Source of the DNA: Coriobacteriales bacterium
GTDB lineage: Bacteria > Actinomycetota > Coriobacteriia > Coriobacteriales > UBA8131
NCBI GenBank assembly: GCA_031286975.1
Contig: JAITTM010000168.1
Location: 1-5,556 of the forward strand
Direction: 5' to 3'
Length of the DNA stretch: 5,556 bases
Shown here one piece after another: positions 1 through 4,448 of the stretch. The notes beneath the pieces are model-generated. The model made no database searches and was not told the DNA's origin. It saw only the letters and a list, made by a program, of their open reading frames with translations. The position numbers were made by a program, and so were the translations under genes. Positions within the stretch are counted from its first letter, which is position 1; each line of letters opens with the position of its first letter.

Positions 1-18
1 GGCGACAAGGACGAATAA
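1..18 (+). CDS. C-terminal end of an upstream gene (partial)
   Basis: Frame 1 reads Gly-Asp-Lys-Asp-Glu and then a TAA at 16-18, immediately followed by the GTG of the next gene. The zero-base junction and the AAGGA inside these last codons suggest a translationally coupled upstream gene in the same operon. Only five codons are visible, so nothing can be said about its function, and the reading could be chance. Confidence 0.4.
   Translation, partial: GDKDE
7..11 (+). promoter_or_regulatory. ribosome binding site for the HAD phosphatase
   Basis: AAGGA lies 7 nt before the GTG at 19. It supports GTG-19 as the start, and this start keeps the HAD motif I at the usual place close to the N-terminus. 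Confidence 0.6.
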
Positions 19-660
19 GTGAGCATCGCTGCAGTACTCTATGACCTTGACGGGACCCTGCTCGACACGCGGGACATGATACTCGCATCGTTTCAGTACG
101 CCACGCGCAAGGTCTTGCAGCGCAAGATACCCGACGCTGAGCTGCTCGACCTGGTGGGCATACCACTGGGCGAGCAGATGCAGCATCTCGACGCGCAGCA
201 CGCCCAGGAGCTCGTTGAAACCTACCGCACACACAATCAGCGTGTGCACGACGAGCTGATACGCTCTTTTGCGGACACGGACGAGACGCTTGCCGCCATC
301 AAGGTGCAAGGGATACCGCAGGTGGTGGTGACCTCAAAGCGCAATGAGCTCGCTTGGCGTGGTCTGGGCTGCTTTAACCTGCAAGGATACTTTGATTTTC
401 TCATCGGTTCAGATGATACCCTGCGGCACAAGCCCGAGCCGGAACCACTGCTTTTGGCAGCGGCGCGCCTGGGCGTGCCCATTGAGCGCTGTGTGTATCT
501 GGGCGACAGCCCCTATGATATGCGAGCCGCCTGCTCCGCCGGCGCCATCGCCGTTGCCGCCACCTGGGGCATATTCACGCGCGACCGCCTGCTCGCTGCC
601 GGCGCCCAGCACGAGCTGGCCACGATAAGTGAGCTGCCCGCCCTTCTCTGCAGCTTGTAG
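19..660 (+). CDS. HAD-superfamily hydrolase, phosphoglycolate phosphatase-like (PpaX/Gph type)
   Basis: A 213-residue cytosolic phosphatase of the haloacid dehalogenase superfamily. Motif I is DLDGT at residues 9-13, with Asp9 the likely nucleophile and Asp11 the acid/base. Motif II is VVTSK around 103-107, with Thr105 or Ser106 as phosphate binder. Motif III is the Lys of HKPEP at 138. Motif IV is GDSPYD at 162-167, with Asp163 and Asp167 as Mg ligands. The stretch between motifs I and II (about 18-85) is a helical cap of C1 type, as in Gph/PpaX enzymes that dephosphorylate 2-phosphoglycolate, pyrophosphate or related small phosphates. The length is normal for the family and every catalytic motif is present. 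The start is a GTG directly after an upstream TAA, which suggests an operon with the gene to the left. The exact substrate cannot be read from the sequence. Confidence 0.9.
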   Translation: MSIAAVLYDLDGTLLDTRDMILASFQYATRKVLQRKIPDAELLDLVGIPLGEQMQHLDAQHAQELVETYRTHNQRVHDELIRSFADTDETLAAIKVQGIPQVVVTSKRNELAWRGLGCFNLQGYFDFLIGSDDTLRHKPEPEPLLLAAARLGVPIERCVYLGDSPYDMRAACSAGAIAVAATWGIFTRDRLLAAGAQHELATISELPALLCSL

Positions 661-686
661 ATTTGCGCTGTGGTTTTGCAAGAGCG

Positions 687-716
687 AGCGCCCAGAGCTG
701 CCCGTCGCTGGGTGCT
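687..716 (+). terminator. weak stem-loop between convergent genes
   Basis: AGCGCCCAG (687-695) can pair with CTGGGTGCT (708-716), giving 9 bp with one G-U and a 12-nt loop, in the 91-nt gap between two convergent genes. There is no T run on either side, so it is at best a poor intrinsic terminator. Its place between two gene ends is the main reason to list it. Confidence 0.25.
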
Positions 717-751
717 GCCCCGCAACGGTAGACCTGCTCCGTGCCTTTGCC

Positions 752-1255
752 CTACTCCGTGACCTCGAAGTCCTCGGGCGAGATGGAATCCAGAAAAGTC
801 TTGAACTGCTCCATAGCCACCTCGCGGTTGGCGTGTTGGGCAAAGATGTAGGGAAAGGAGGACGAGTTGAGCACGTCCTCATCGACGTACAGCGGCGACT
901 GCGTGCGCACCGCCAGCGCAATGGAGTCGCTGGGCCGCGCGTCGATGTGCAAAAGCTGCCCCTCCTGCTGCAAGAATACCGTGGCAAAGAAGGTCGAACC
1001 CTCCACGCGGTCGATCACTACTCGCTCGATATCAGCGTTGAGCGCGTAGATGATACTTGCCAAAAAGTCGTGCGTCATGGGGCGCAGGCGCGGCTGCCCC
1101 TCAAGCGCGATGCCAATCGCCGCGGCCTCGGTGGGACCAATCCAGATGGGCAGCACGCGCACGTTGGCAGTGTTCTCATCCAGCGGGCGCAAAACAACAA
1201 CTGACGGCGAAGGCGGCAGCCCCACAACCAGGGTCTCGATCATAACGGGAATCAT
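752..1255 (-). CDS. bifunctional nuclease family protein (BFN/DUF151)
   Basis: Minus-strand gene of 167 residues beginning Met-Ile-Pro-Val-Met-Ile-Glu. It has the hallmarks of the DUF151/BFN domain: LPIWIGPTEA at 35-44, RPMTHD at 58-63, and DARPSDSIALAVR at 105-117. Members are small soluble proteins; plant and mycobacterial relatives have been reported with nuclease activity, and Thermotoga members have been solved structurally, but the role in most bacteria is unclear. The frame is open upstream to a possible start at 1303. The ATG at 1255 is preferred because AAGGAGTT (1265-1272, reverse strand) sits 9 nt before it and because the conserved domain begins right there. Another in-frame ATG is at 1243. 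The C-terminus, about residues 125-167, is a family-typical acidic tail ending DFEVTE. The gene is convergent with the HAD phosphatase and divergent from the methyltransferase, so it is probably transcribed alone. Confidence 0.9.
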   Translation of the reverse strand: MIPVMIETLVVGLPPSPSVVVLRPLDENTANVRVLPIWIGPTEAAAIGIALEGQPRLRPMTHDFLASIIYALNADIERVVIDRVEGSTFFATVFLQQEGQLLHIDARPSDSIALAVRTQSPLYVDEDVLNSSSFPYIFAQHANREVAMEQFKTFLDSISPEDFEVTE

Positions 1256-1264
1256 AAAAGTGCG

Positions 1265-1272
1265 AACTCCTT
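1265..1272 (-). promoter_or_regulatory. strong ribosome binding site deciding the BFN start
   Basis: The reverse strand reads AAGGAGTT with 9 nt to the ATG at 1255. No comparable site precedes the more upstream in-frame start at 1303, so the longer version of the protein is unlikely. Confidence 0.8.
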
Positions 1273-1346
1273 GCATCAAGCGAACAACAAAAGCAAACAG
1301 CAAACAAACAAGGTAGCAAGCATATCACAACACACAGGAAGCGAGG

Positions 1347-1352
1347 TACAAT
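1347..1352 (+). promoter_or_regulatory. possible -10 box for the methyltransferase-cytochrome unit
   Basis: TACAAT matches five of six consensus -10 bases, but the hexamers 16-18 nt upstream (around 1323-1330) match the -35 consensus poorly. If used, it would give a leader of about 150 nt containing the tandem repeat and the 1390-1434 stem-loop. Confidence 0.25.
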
Positions 1353-1360
1353 AGGCGCTC

Positions 1361-1390
1361 AAGCAAAGCGGCGCAAAGCGGCGCAAAGCA
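1361..1390 (+). repeat. three tandem 10-nt repeats
   Basis: AAGCAAAGCG (1361-1370), GCGCAAAGCG (1371-1380) and GCGCAAAGCA (1381-1390) are tandem copies of a GCGCAAAGCG unit. The 10-nt period is close to one DNA turn, so all copies face the same side of the helix. They lie in the divergent control region; they could be protein binding sites or simply a slippage product. Confidence 0.7.
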
Positions 1391-1434
1391 GCTGCCAGCC
1401 AGCCAGGCTCACTCAATGCAGCCGCCTGGCAGCT
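1390..1434 (+). repeat. 9-bp inverted repeat upstream of the methyltransferase
   Basis: AGCTGCCAG (1390-1398) is perfectly complementary to CTGGCAGCT (1426-1434), with a 27-nt interior that is itself rich in CAGCC/GGCT words. No T run follows on either strand, and it lies at the 5' side of both flanking genes, so it is not a normal terminator. A structured mRNA leader or an operator pair are possible; neither is shown. Confidence 0.55.
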
Positions 1435-1511
1435 CGGCAACCGCACGGCAGCCGCAGTTTAGCAGCAACTTAGCAGTGAGCGCAAGGCAAGCAAACACCT
1501 AGGGAGCGCGC

Positions 1512-2360
1512 GTGGATATATTAGCAACGAGTGACTGGCAAGAAGTCTGGGCGGCGTTGCAGCAAAAGCGGCAACGCCCAGCGGACGCCCAGCATTGGAA
1601 CGACCGAGCGGCAGACTATGCGCGCAGCGTGGGCAACTCGTCGTATACGCAGCGATTCTTGGAGCTCTTGCGCATCCAGCCAGGGCAAAGCGTTTTGGAT
1701 ATGGGCTGTGGCCCCGGAGCGCTTTGCATCCCGCTGGCGAAGGCAGGCAACGAGGTTCTGGCCTGCGATTTTGCGCAGGCCATGCTGGATGAGGTGCAAA
1801 GAAGGGCGCAGCAAGAGGGGCTTGCCAACTTGCGAACCAAGCTCCTTGCCTGGGAGGACGACTGGGTGACCAAAGGGGTTGCCCCACAACAGGCGGACGT
1901 AGTTATCGCCTCGCGGTCGATTGCCGTGCAGGATCTGCACGCGGCGCTTAGCAAGCTGAACCAGACGGCGCGCAAAAAAGTTGCCCTCACCATAGGAACC
2001 GCCGATCAGCCGCGCAGCAACAGGCGCATCATCGAGGCGGTGGGGCGCAAGGCGGAGGCGGCCTACGATCTGCCCGTCTGTCTCAACATGCTGTTTGCGA
2101 TGGGGTTAAACCCCGAGCTGCGCTATATCAGCTCACACAAAACCGACCGCTTTGCGAGTTTTGACGACGCGTTTGCTGCCTGTAGGCAGATGCTGCACAA
2201 CCCCACGCCGCACGAGGAAGAACTGCTCGCCGCCTACCTGCAGGAGCATCTCGTTGTTGAGGGCAAGGCCACTGCCTTGGAGAAGCCCTTTGTTTTTACG
2301 GCTCCGCGGCTCATCACTTGGGCTTTTATCAGCTGGAAACCACGGAACCCGAGAGAATGA
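1512..2360 (+). CDS. class I SAM-dependent methyltransferase
   Basis: A 282-residue soluble methyltransferase with a Rossmann-type SAM domain. Motif I is VLDMGCGPG at 61-69, the glycine-rich SAM loop. An acidic residue ending strand 2 (Asp86 in EVLACDFAQAML) should bind the SAM ribose. LAWEDDW (112-118) is the next acidic element and VVIASRSIAV (130-139) the motif IV strand. Residues 1-50 form a helical region before the core, and 165-282 a larger substrate-side C-terminal part. The start is a GTG with AGGGAG 5 nt upstream (1501-1506); no other start lies before motif I. The substrate cannot be named: it resembles UbiE/type-11 small-molecule methyltransferases in the core only. It is followed on the same strand by the proline-repeat ORF and the NrfA-like cytochrome, with its stop overlapping an ATG (ATGA, 2357-2360), so co-transcription with the cytochrome is likely. 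Confidence 0.88.
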   Translation: MDILATSDWQEVWAALQQKRQRPADAQHWNDRAADYARSVGNSSYTQRFLELLRIQPGQSVLDMGCGPGALCIPLAKAGNEVLACDFAQAMLDEVQRRAQQEGLANLRTKLLAWEDDWVTKGVAPQQADVVIASRSIAVQDLHAALSKLNQTARKKVALTIGTADQPRSNRRIIEAVGRKAEAAYDLPVCLNMLFAMGLNPELRYISSHKTDRFASFDDAFAACRQMLHNPTPHEEELLAAYLQEHLVVEGKATALEKPFVFTAPRLITWAFISWKPRNPRE

Positions 2361-2382
2361 TGAGCGAGCAAGTCCGGGTGTA

Positions 2383-2498
2383 TGTGCCAGCGGCGCCAGT
2401 GGTGCCAAAGGTGCCAATAGCGCCAACGGAACCAACAGTGCACCAGCACCAACGGAGCCAGCGGTGCTAGCGAAACCAACAGTGCCAACAGCGCCAAA
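2383..2498 (+). repeat. degenerate 9-nt tandem repeat, 13 units
   Basis: Thirteen head-to-tail units of consensus AGCGCCAAC, for example AGCGCCAAC at 2419-2427, GGAACCAAC at 2428-2436, AGTGCCAAC at 2481-2489 and AGCGCCAAA at 2490-2498. All are 9 nt except AGTGCACC (2437-2444), which is 8. Because 9 is a multiple of 3, copy-number change would not shift frame, but the 8-nt unit does. The block fills most of the gap between the methyltransferase and the cytochrome. Confidence 0.85.
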
Positions 2499-2511
2499 GA
2501 GGCATACGGTC

Positions 2512-2517
2512 AAGGAG
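2512..2517 (+). promoter_or_regulatory. ribosome binding site of the NrfA-like cytochrome
   Basis: AAGGAG lies 5 nt before the ATG at 2523. It is inside the last codons of the restored proline-rich ORF (Lys-Glu-Leu-stop), so translation of that ORF would run over the cytochrome's ribosome site, a typical layout for coupling. Confidence 0.75.
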
Positions 2518-2522
2518 CTCTA

Positions 2523-3722
2523 ATGAAGTCGAAGCGTCTGCTCATACTGCTGTTCTGCCTGGCCATCACGGCTGTTTTTGTTGGCTGCGCGCAGCCAACA
2601 ACGCAAAACGACCCTGCGTTTAACACAGAGCAGACGGCACCAGCACCGGCATACTTCAACGAGTTCATGCGGCTGTATCCCGATGAGTACTCCTCCTTTG
2701 TTGCGGGCGGCCTCAAACTTGAAGACGACGGCCTAGTGCACAGCCACGCCGCACTTCGCTACCGCGTAGAGACTGACCAGAAGCTCGCCATCACCGGCGC
2801 GCCCTGCCTCTCTTGCAAGACCGCTGAGTTCAACACACTCTATGAGCAGTACGGCCGCTCCGTCTTTAGCATGAGCTACGAGGAGGTCACCGGCCAGATT
2901 GTCGATTACTGGTCGTGCCGCACCTGCCACGAAAACGGCGACCCCTACAGCGGAGCCAACGCGACGCTGGTTACCTTCAAGCTCTTTGGTGGCGATTTTG
3001 CCGCTGGCCTAAACCCTCGCGAGGCGGCCTGTGCGCAGTGCCACAACTCCATCTGCGACTACGCGCGTTATATCGTGGCAGAAAACGAGCGGCCGCTTGA
3101 GGAGTTCAAGCCCTACCAATACGGCATCGATGCCGATGCCCTGCGCAAGGCTGGGGAGGAGTTTGGGGTTCATACAAGCATTGAGCCCCACACGGGCATC
3201 GAACTTTTCGCTCTAGGCCACCCCGATATTGAGCTCTTTCAGGGCAGCACGCACCAGATGCAGGGTCTCAGTTGCGTGGACTGCCACATGCCAGTGATCG
3301 AGGGCGACCAGGGGCAGCAGTTTCGCAACCACGACTCGTCGAGCTCGCCTATTAAAAACGAGGCAGCCATGAAAACCTGTCTGCGCTGTCACAGTAGTCA
3401 AGGGGTTGCCACAACCGCCGAGATGCGCGATTTTGTGCGCGAGAAACAAGCCACCCAGGGCGCGCTTGAAGATGAGCTACTCGCCAAGTTGGGCACCCTG
3501 CACAACCTGATTACCGAGGCCACAGCTACAGGAACCTTTGATGAGAAGACCCTGCAAACCGCGCGCGATGCCTACTCCACGGCCGAGTATTACCTCAGCT
3601 TTCAACACGCCGGTGCCCGCAGCCCCGGTGGCAAGATCGCCCACGCCCCCACAGCCATGCGTGACTACCTACAAAAAGCGAACGATTTAGCAAACGAAGC
3701 CATTGCCAGCTTGTTGCCCTGA
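2523..3722 (+). CDS. pentaheme c-type cytochrome, NrfA (nitrite reductase, ammonia-forming) family, lipoprotein
   Basis: A 399-residue exported multiheme cytochrome. The N-terminus (residues 1-22) has Lys/Arg, a hydrophobic core and Phe-Val-Gly-Cys22, a lipobox-like end with an unusual Phe at -3, suggesting a membrane-anchored lipoprotein. Haem sites are CLSCK at 95-99, CRTCH at 132-136, CAQCH at 170-174, CVDCHMP at 251-257 and CLRCH at 286-290. One CXXCK followed by four CXXCH is the NrfA signature, where the Lys-ligated haem binds nitrite and reduces it to ammonium with six electrons. Arg79, 20 residues before Lys99, fits the conserved substrate Arg, and His233 in GHPDIE fits the catalytic His. 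However, the usual Glu-Tyr right after the third CXXCH is Asn-Ser-Ile here, and the Lys-x-Gln before His233 is Ala-Leu-Gly, so the catalytic Tyr and calcium ligands appear to be missing. It is also shorter than typical NrfA (about 450-520). No NrfH quinol dehydrogenase or haem-lyase gene is in view. Family placement is strong; nitrite as substrate is uncertain. Confidence 0.85.
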   Translation: MKSKRLLILLFCLAITAVFVGCAQPTTQNDPAFNTEQTAPAPAYFNEFMRLYPDEYSSFVAGGLKLEDDGLVHSHAALRYRVETDQKLAITGAPCLSCKTAEFNTLYEQYGRSVFSMSYEEVTGQIVDYWSCRTCHENGDPYSGANATLVTFKLFGGDFAAGLNPREAACAQCHNSICDYARYIVAENERPLEEFKPYQYGIDADALRKAGEEFGVHTSIEPHTGIELFALGHPDIELFQGSTHQMQGLSCVDCHMPVIEGDQGQQFRNHDSSSSPIKNEAAMKTCLRCHSSQGVATTAEMRDFVREKQATQGALEDELLAKLGTLHNLITEATATGTFDEKTLQTARDAYSTAEYYLSFQHAGARSPGGKIAHAPTAMRDYLQKANDLANEAIASLLP

Positions 3723-3750
3723 GCTTAATGCACGCGATGCTTCTCCAGAT

Positions 3751-3783
3751 GCTGCACCAATTGGTGTCTTACAGCTGCTTTTA
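3751..3783 (+). terminator. possible weak terminator after the cytochrome gene
   Basis: GCTGCACC (3751-3758) can fold against GGTG (3763-3766) and CAGC (3772-3775) with a five-base bulge, followed by TGCTTTTAT. The AATT loop sits in a perfect palindrome. The bulge and the short T run make this a doubtful intrinsic terminator. Confidence 0.2.
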
Positions 3784-3840
3784 TAACGCGATCATCCATG
3801 CTCTACTTTGTAAGTGACAAAACATGGCGCTCTCAGCATT

Positions 3841-3870
3841 TTTAAAGTAAACTTATGCAGAATTGAAAAT
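3841..3870 (+). promoter_or_regulatory. candidate promoter of the abiE operon
   Basis: TTTAAA (3841-3846) and GAAAAT (3865-3870) each match four of six consensus bases, with an 18-nt spacer in the most AT-rich part of the gap. A second possibility is TTGAAA at 3863-3868 with TTGTAT at 3887-3892. Neither is strong; the AT-rich context directly before the antitoxin start is the best support. Confidence 0.3.
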
Positions 3871-3883
3871 TATGCCGACATAA
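3870..3883 (+). promoter_or_regulatory. candidate AbiEi operator (TTATG-N4-CATAA)
   Basis: A perfect 5+5 inverted repeat with a CCGA centre lies just downstream of the candidate -10. TTATGC also occurs at 3853-3858 and, within ACTTATGC, at 3915-3922 inside the first codons of AbiEi. AbiEi proteins are known to repress their own operon by binding repeats in the promoter, so this arrangement fits, but the site is short and unproven. Confidence 0.3.
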
Positions 3884-3905
3884 ACCTTGTATCAGAAAGA
3901 GCACC

Positions 3906-4448
3906 ATGCTGTTTACTTATGCCGATACCATTAAACGCCATGGATCTGATTACCAGATTCGCAAAGCCCTTGCTAACAAGGCACTTTACAAGATTGATAG
4001 AGGGGTATACTCAGACAGTGCGGTTGTTGACCCGTTTGCCAGCATCGCCTTGCGCTATCCCGATGTTATCTTTACCGGAACCTCGGCCTATTATCTGCAT
4101 GGCTTAAGCGATGTGATTCCCCAGAAGTTTGAAGTAGCAACACTGCGTAATGCGCGAAAGATCACCAAGCAACTGATACTTCAACACTTTGTTCCCGCAG
4201 AGCGCTTCAACTGTGGCAAGATGGGCAAGCAGATTGACGGTGTAACCGTGCACCTGTATGACCAGGAGCGGATGCTCTTAGAGCTGCTGCACAACCGCAA
4301 CAAGCTCTCGTTTGATGTCTATAAAGAGGTGCAAACAGAGTTTCGTGAGCGTATTGACTCTATGAACTATCGAAAAATAGAGCAGTACGCGCAACACATG
4401 CCACAAGGCCGCAAACTGCTTGACCTTATCCGCAAAGAGGTATTTTGA
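3906..4448 (+). CDS. abiEi: AbiEi family antitoxin / transcriptional repressor
   Basis: A 180-residue protein of the AbiEi family, the antitoxin of the type IV AbiE toxin-antitoxin and abortive phage infection system. The N-terminal part (about 1-55) is the winged helix-turn-helix that binds the operon promoter, with the family-typical LYKIDRGVYSD at 27-37. The central part has TGTSAYYLHGLSD at 57-69, VTVHLYDQERMLLELL at 113-128 and a basic helical C-terminus, about 130-180, belonging to the antitoxin domain. In studied systems AbiEi does not bind the toxin but counteracts it, and represses transcription. Start ATG at 3906 has AGAAAGAG 4 nt upstream (3894-3901). The stop shares its last base with the AbiEii ATG (TGATG, 4446-4450), giving translational coupling. 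The gene is visibly less GC-rich than those to its left, a sign of horizontal transfer. Confidence 0.85.
   Translation: MLFTYADTIKRHGSDYQIRKALANKALYKIDRGVYSDSAVVDPFASIALRYPDVIFTGTSAYYLHGLSDVIPQKFEVATLRNARKITKQLILQHFVPAERFNCGKMGKQIDGVTVHLYDQERMLLELLHNRNKLSFDVYKEVQTEFRERIDSMNYRKIEQYAQHMPQGRKLLDLIRKEVF
4434..4440 (+). promoter_or_regulatory. ribosome binding site deciding the AbiEii start
   Basis: AAAGAGG lies 7 nt before ATG 4448, inside the last codons of AbiEi. This favours ATG-4448 over the in-frame TTG directly before it at 4445. Confidence 0.65.

Larger units (their letters stand above)
1256..1511. other. divergent intergenic region with leader sequences
   Basis: These 256 nt separate the divergently read BFN and methyltransferase genes. 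On the minus strand the BFN leader is T-rich with repeated TTTG/TTTGC words (1280-1310). A tentative BFN promoter is TTGTAC, 18 nt, then TGATAT (about 1321-1350, reverse strand). On the plus strand TACAAT at 1347-1352 is a fair -10 box with a poor -35. Between 1361 and 1434 lie a 10-nt tandem repeat and an inverted repeat, listed separately. TTAGCAG occurs at 1459-1465 and 1470-1476, exactly 11 nt apart. No coding frame here looks real. Confidence 0.5.
2357..2523 (+). pseudogene. proline-rich x-P-x repeat ORF interrupted by one missing base
   Basis: From the ATG at 2357, which overlaps the methyltransferase TGA, the frame reads Met-Met-Ser-Glu-Gln-Val-Arg-Val-Tyr and then x-Pro-x triplets (VPA APV VPK VPI APT EPT V...). 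It then leaves the pattern and stops at TAG 2468-2470 after 37 residues. The break coincides with the only 8-nt unit in a 9-nt tandem repeat (2437-2444). Adding one base there (for example a C at 2441) lets the frame resume PAPTEPAVLAKPTVPTAPK and run to TAA 2521-2523, which overlaps the cytochrome ATG (TAATG). The restored product would be 55 residues with no signal peptide or membrane segment. The matching ends argue that this was or is a coupled gene. It may be a true frameshift, a sequencing error, or programmed frameshifting. The upstream ribosome site is weak, and non-coding repeat DNA remains a possible alternative. Confidence 0.4.
3723..3905 (+). other. intergenic region between cytochrome and AbiE operon
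   Basis: 183 nt with no credible gene. It turns from GC-rich to AT-rich at about 3770. It holds a perfect 12-nt palindrome CACCAATTGGTG (3755-3766), a possible weak terminator for the cytochrome unit, and an AT-rich promoter-like stretch (3837-3890) with a small inverted repeat just before the AbiEi gene. Confidence 0.6.

Noticed and set aside
409..987. 192-codon minus-strand open frame across the HAD and BFN ends
   Set aside because: Arg/Ser/Pro-rich translation without domains; overlaps two well supported genes.
629..1204. 191-codon plus-strand open frame opposite the BFN gene
   Set aside because: It is antisense to a protein with clear DUF151 motifs and its own translation shows no domain; open by GC-rich codon bias.
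1256..1303. Longer BFN protein starting at 1303 on the minus strand
   Set aside because: The extra 16 residues precede the conserved domain and include the region holding the strong AAGGAGTT site for the ATG at 1255.
1521..1940. Minus-strand open frames inside the methyltransferase
   Set aside because: They lie opposite the SAM motif region of a confident gene and show no recognisable domain.
2383..2498. CRISPR-like array
   Set aside because: Units are 9 nt and directly adjacent with no spacers.
2133..2513. Minus-strand frame reading Leu-Ala-Pro repeats
   Set aside because: It is the complement of the 9-nt tandem repeat plus the methyltransferase end; no suitable start signal and no link to neighbours.
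2152..2523. Plus-strand frame with collagen-like Gly-Ala-x repeats ending at the cytochrome start
   Set aside because: Its only starts lie within the methyltransferase, and its first 70 codons are a shadow of it. Only the last part after 2445 is considered real, as the second half of the proline-rich ORF.
3814..4107. 97-codon open frame before and over the AbiEi start
   Set aside because: It overlaps AbiEi out of frame, has no ribosome site, and shows no domain.
4445..4447. TTG start for AbiEii
   Set aside because: ATG at 4448 is the next codon, has better ribosome spacing and forms the common TGATG overlap.
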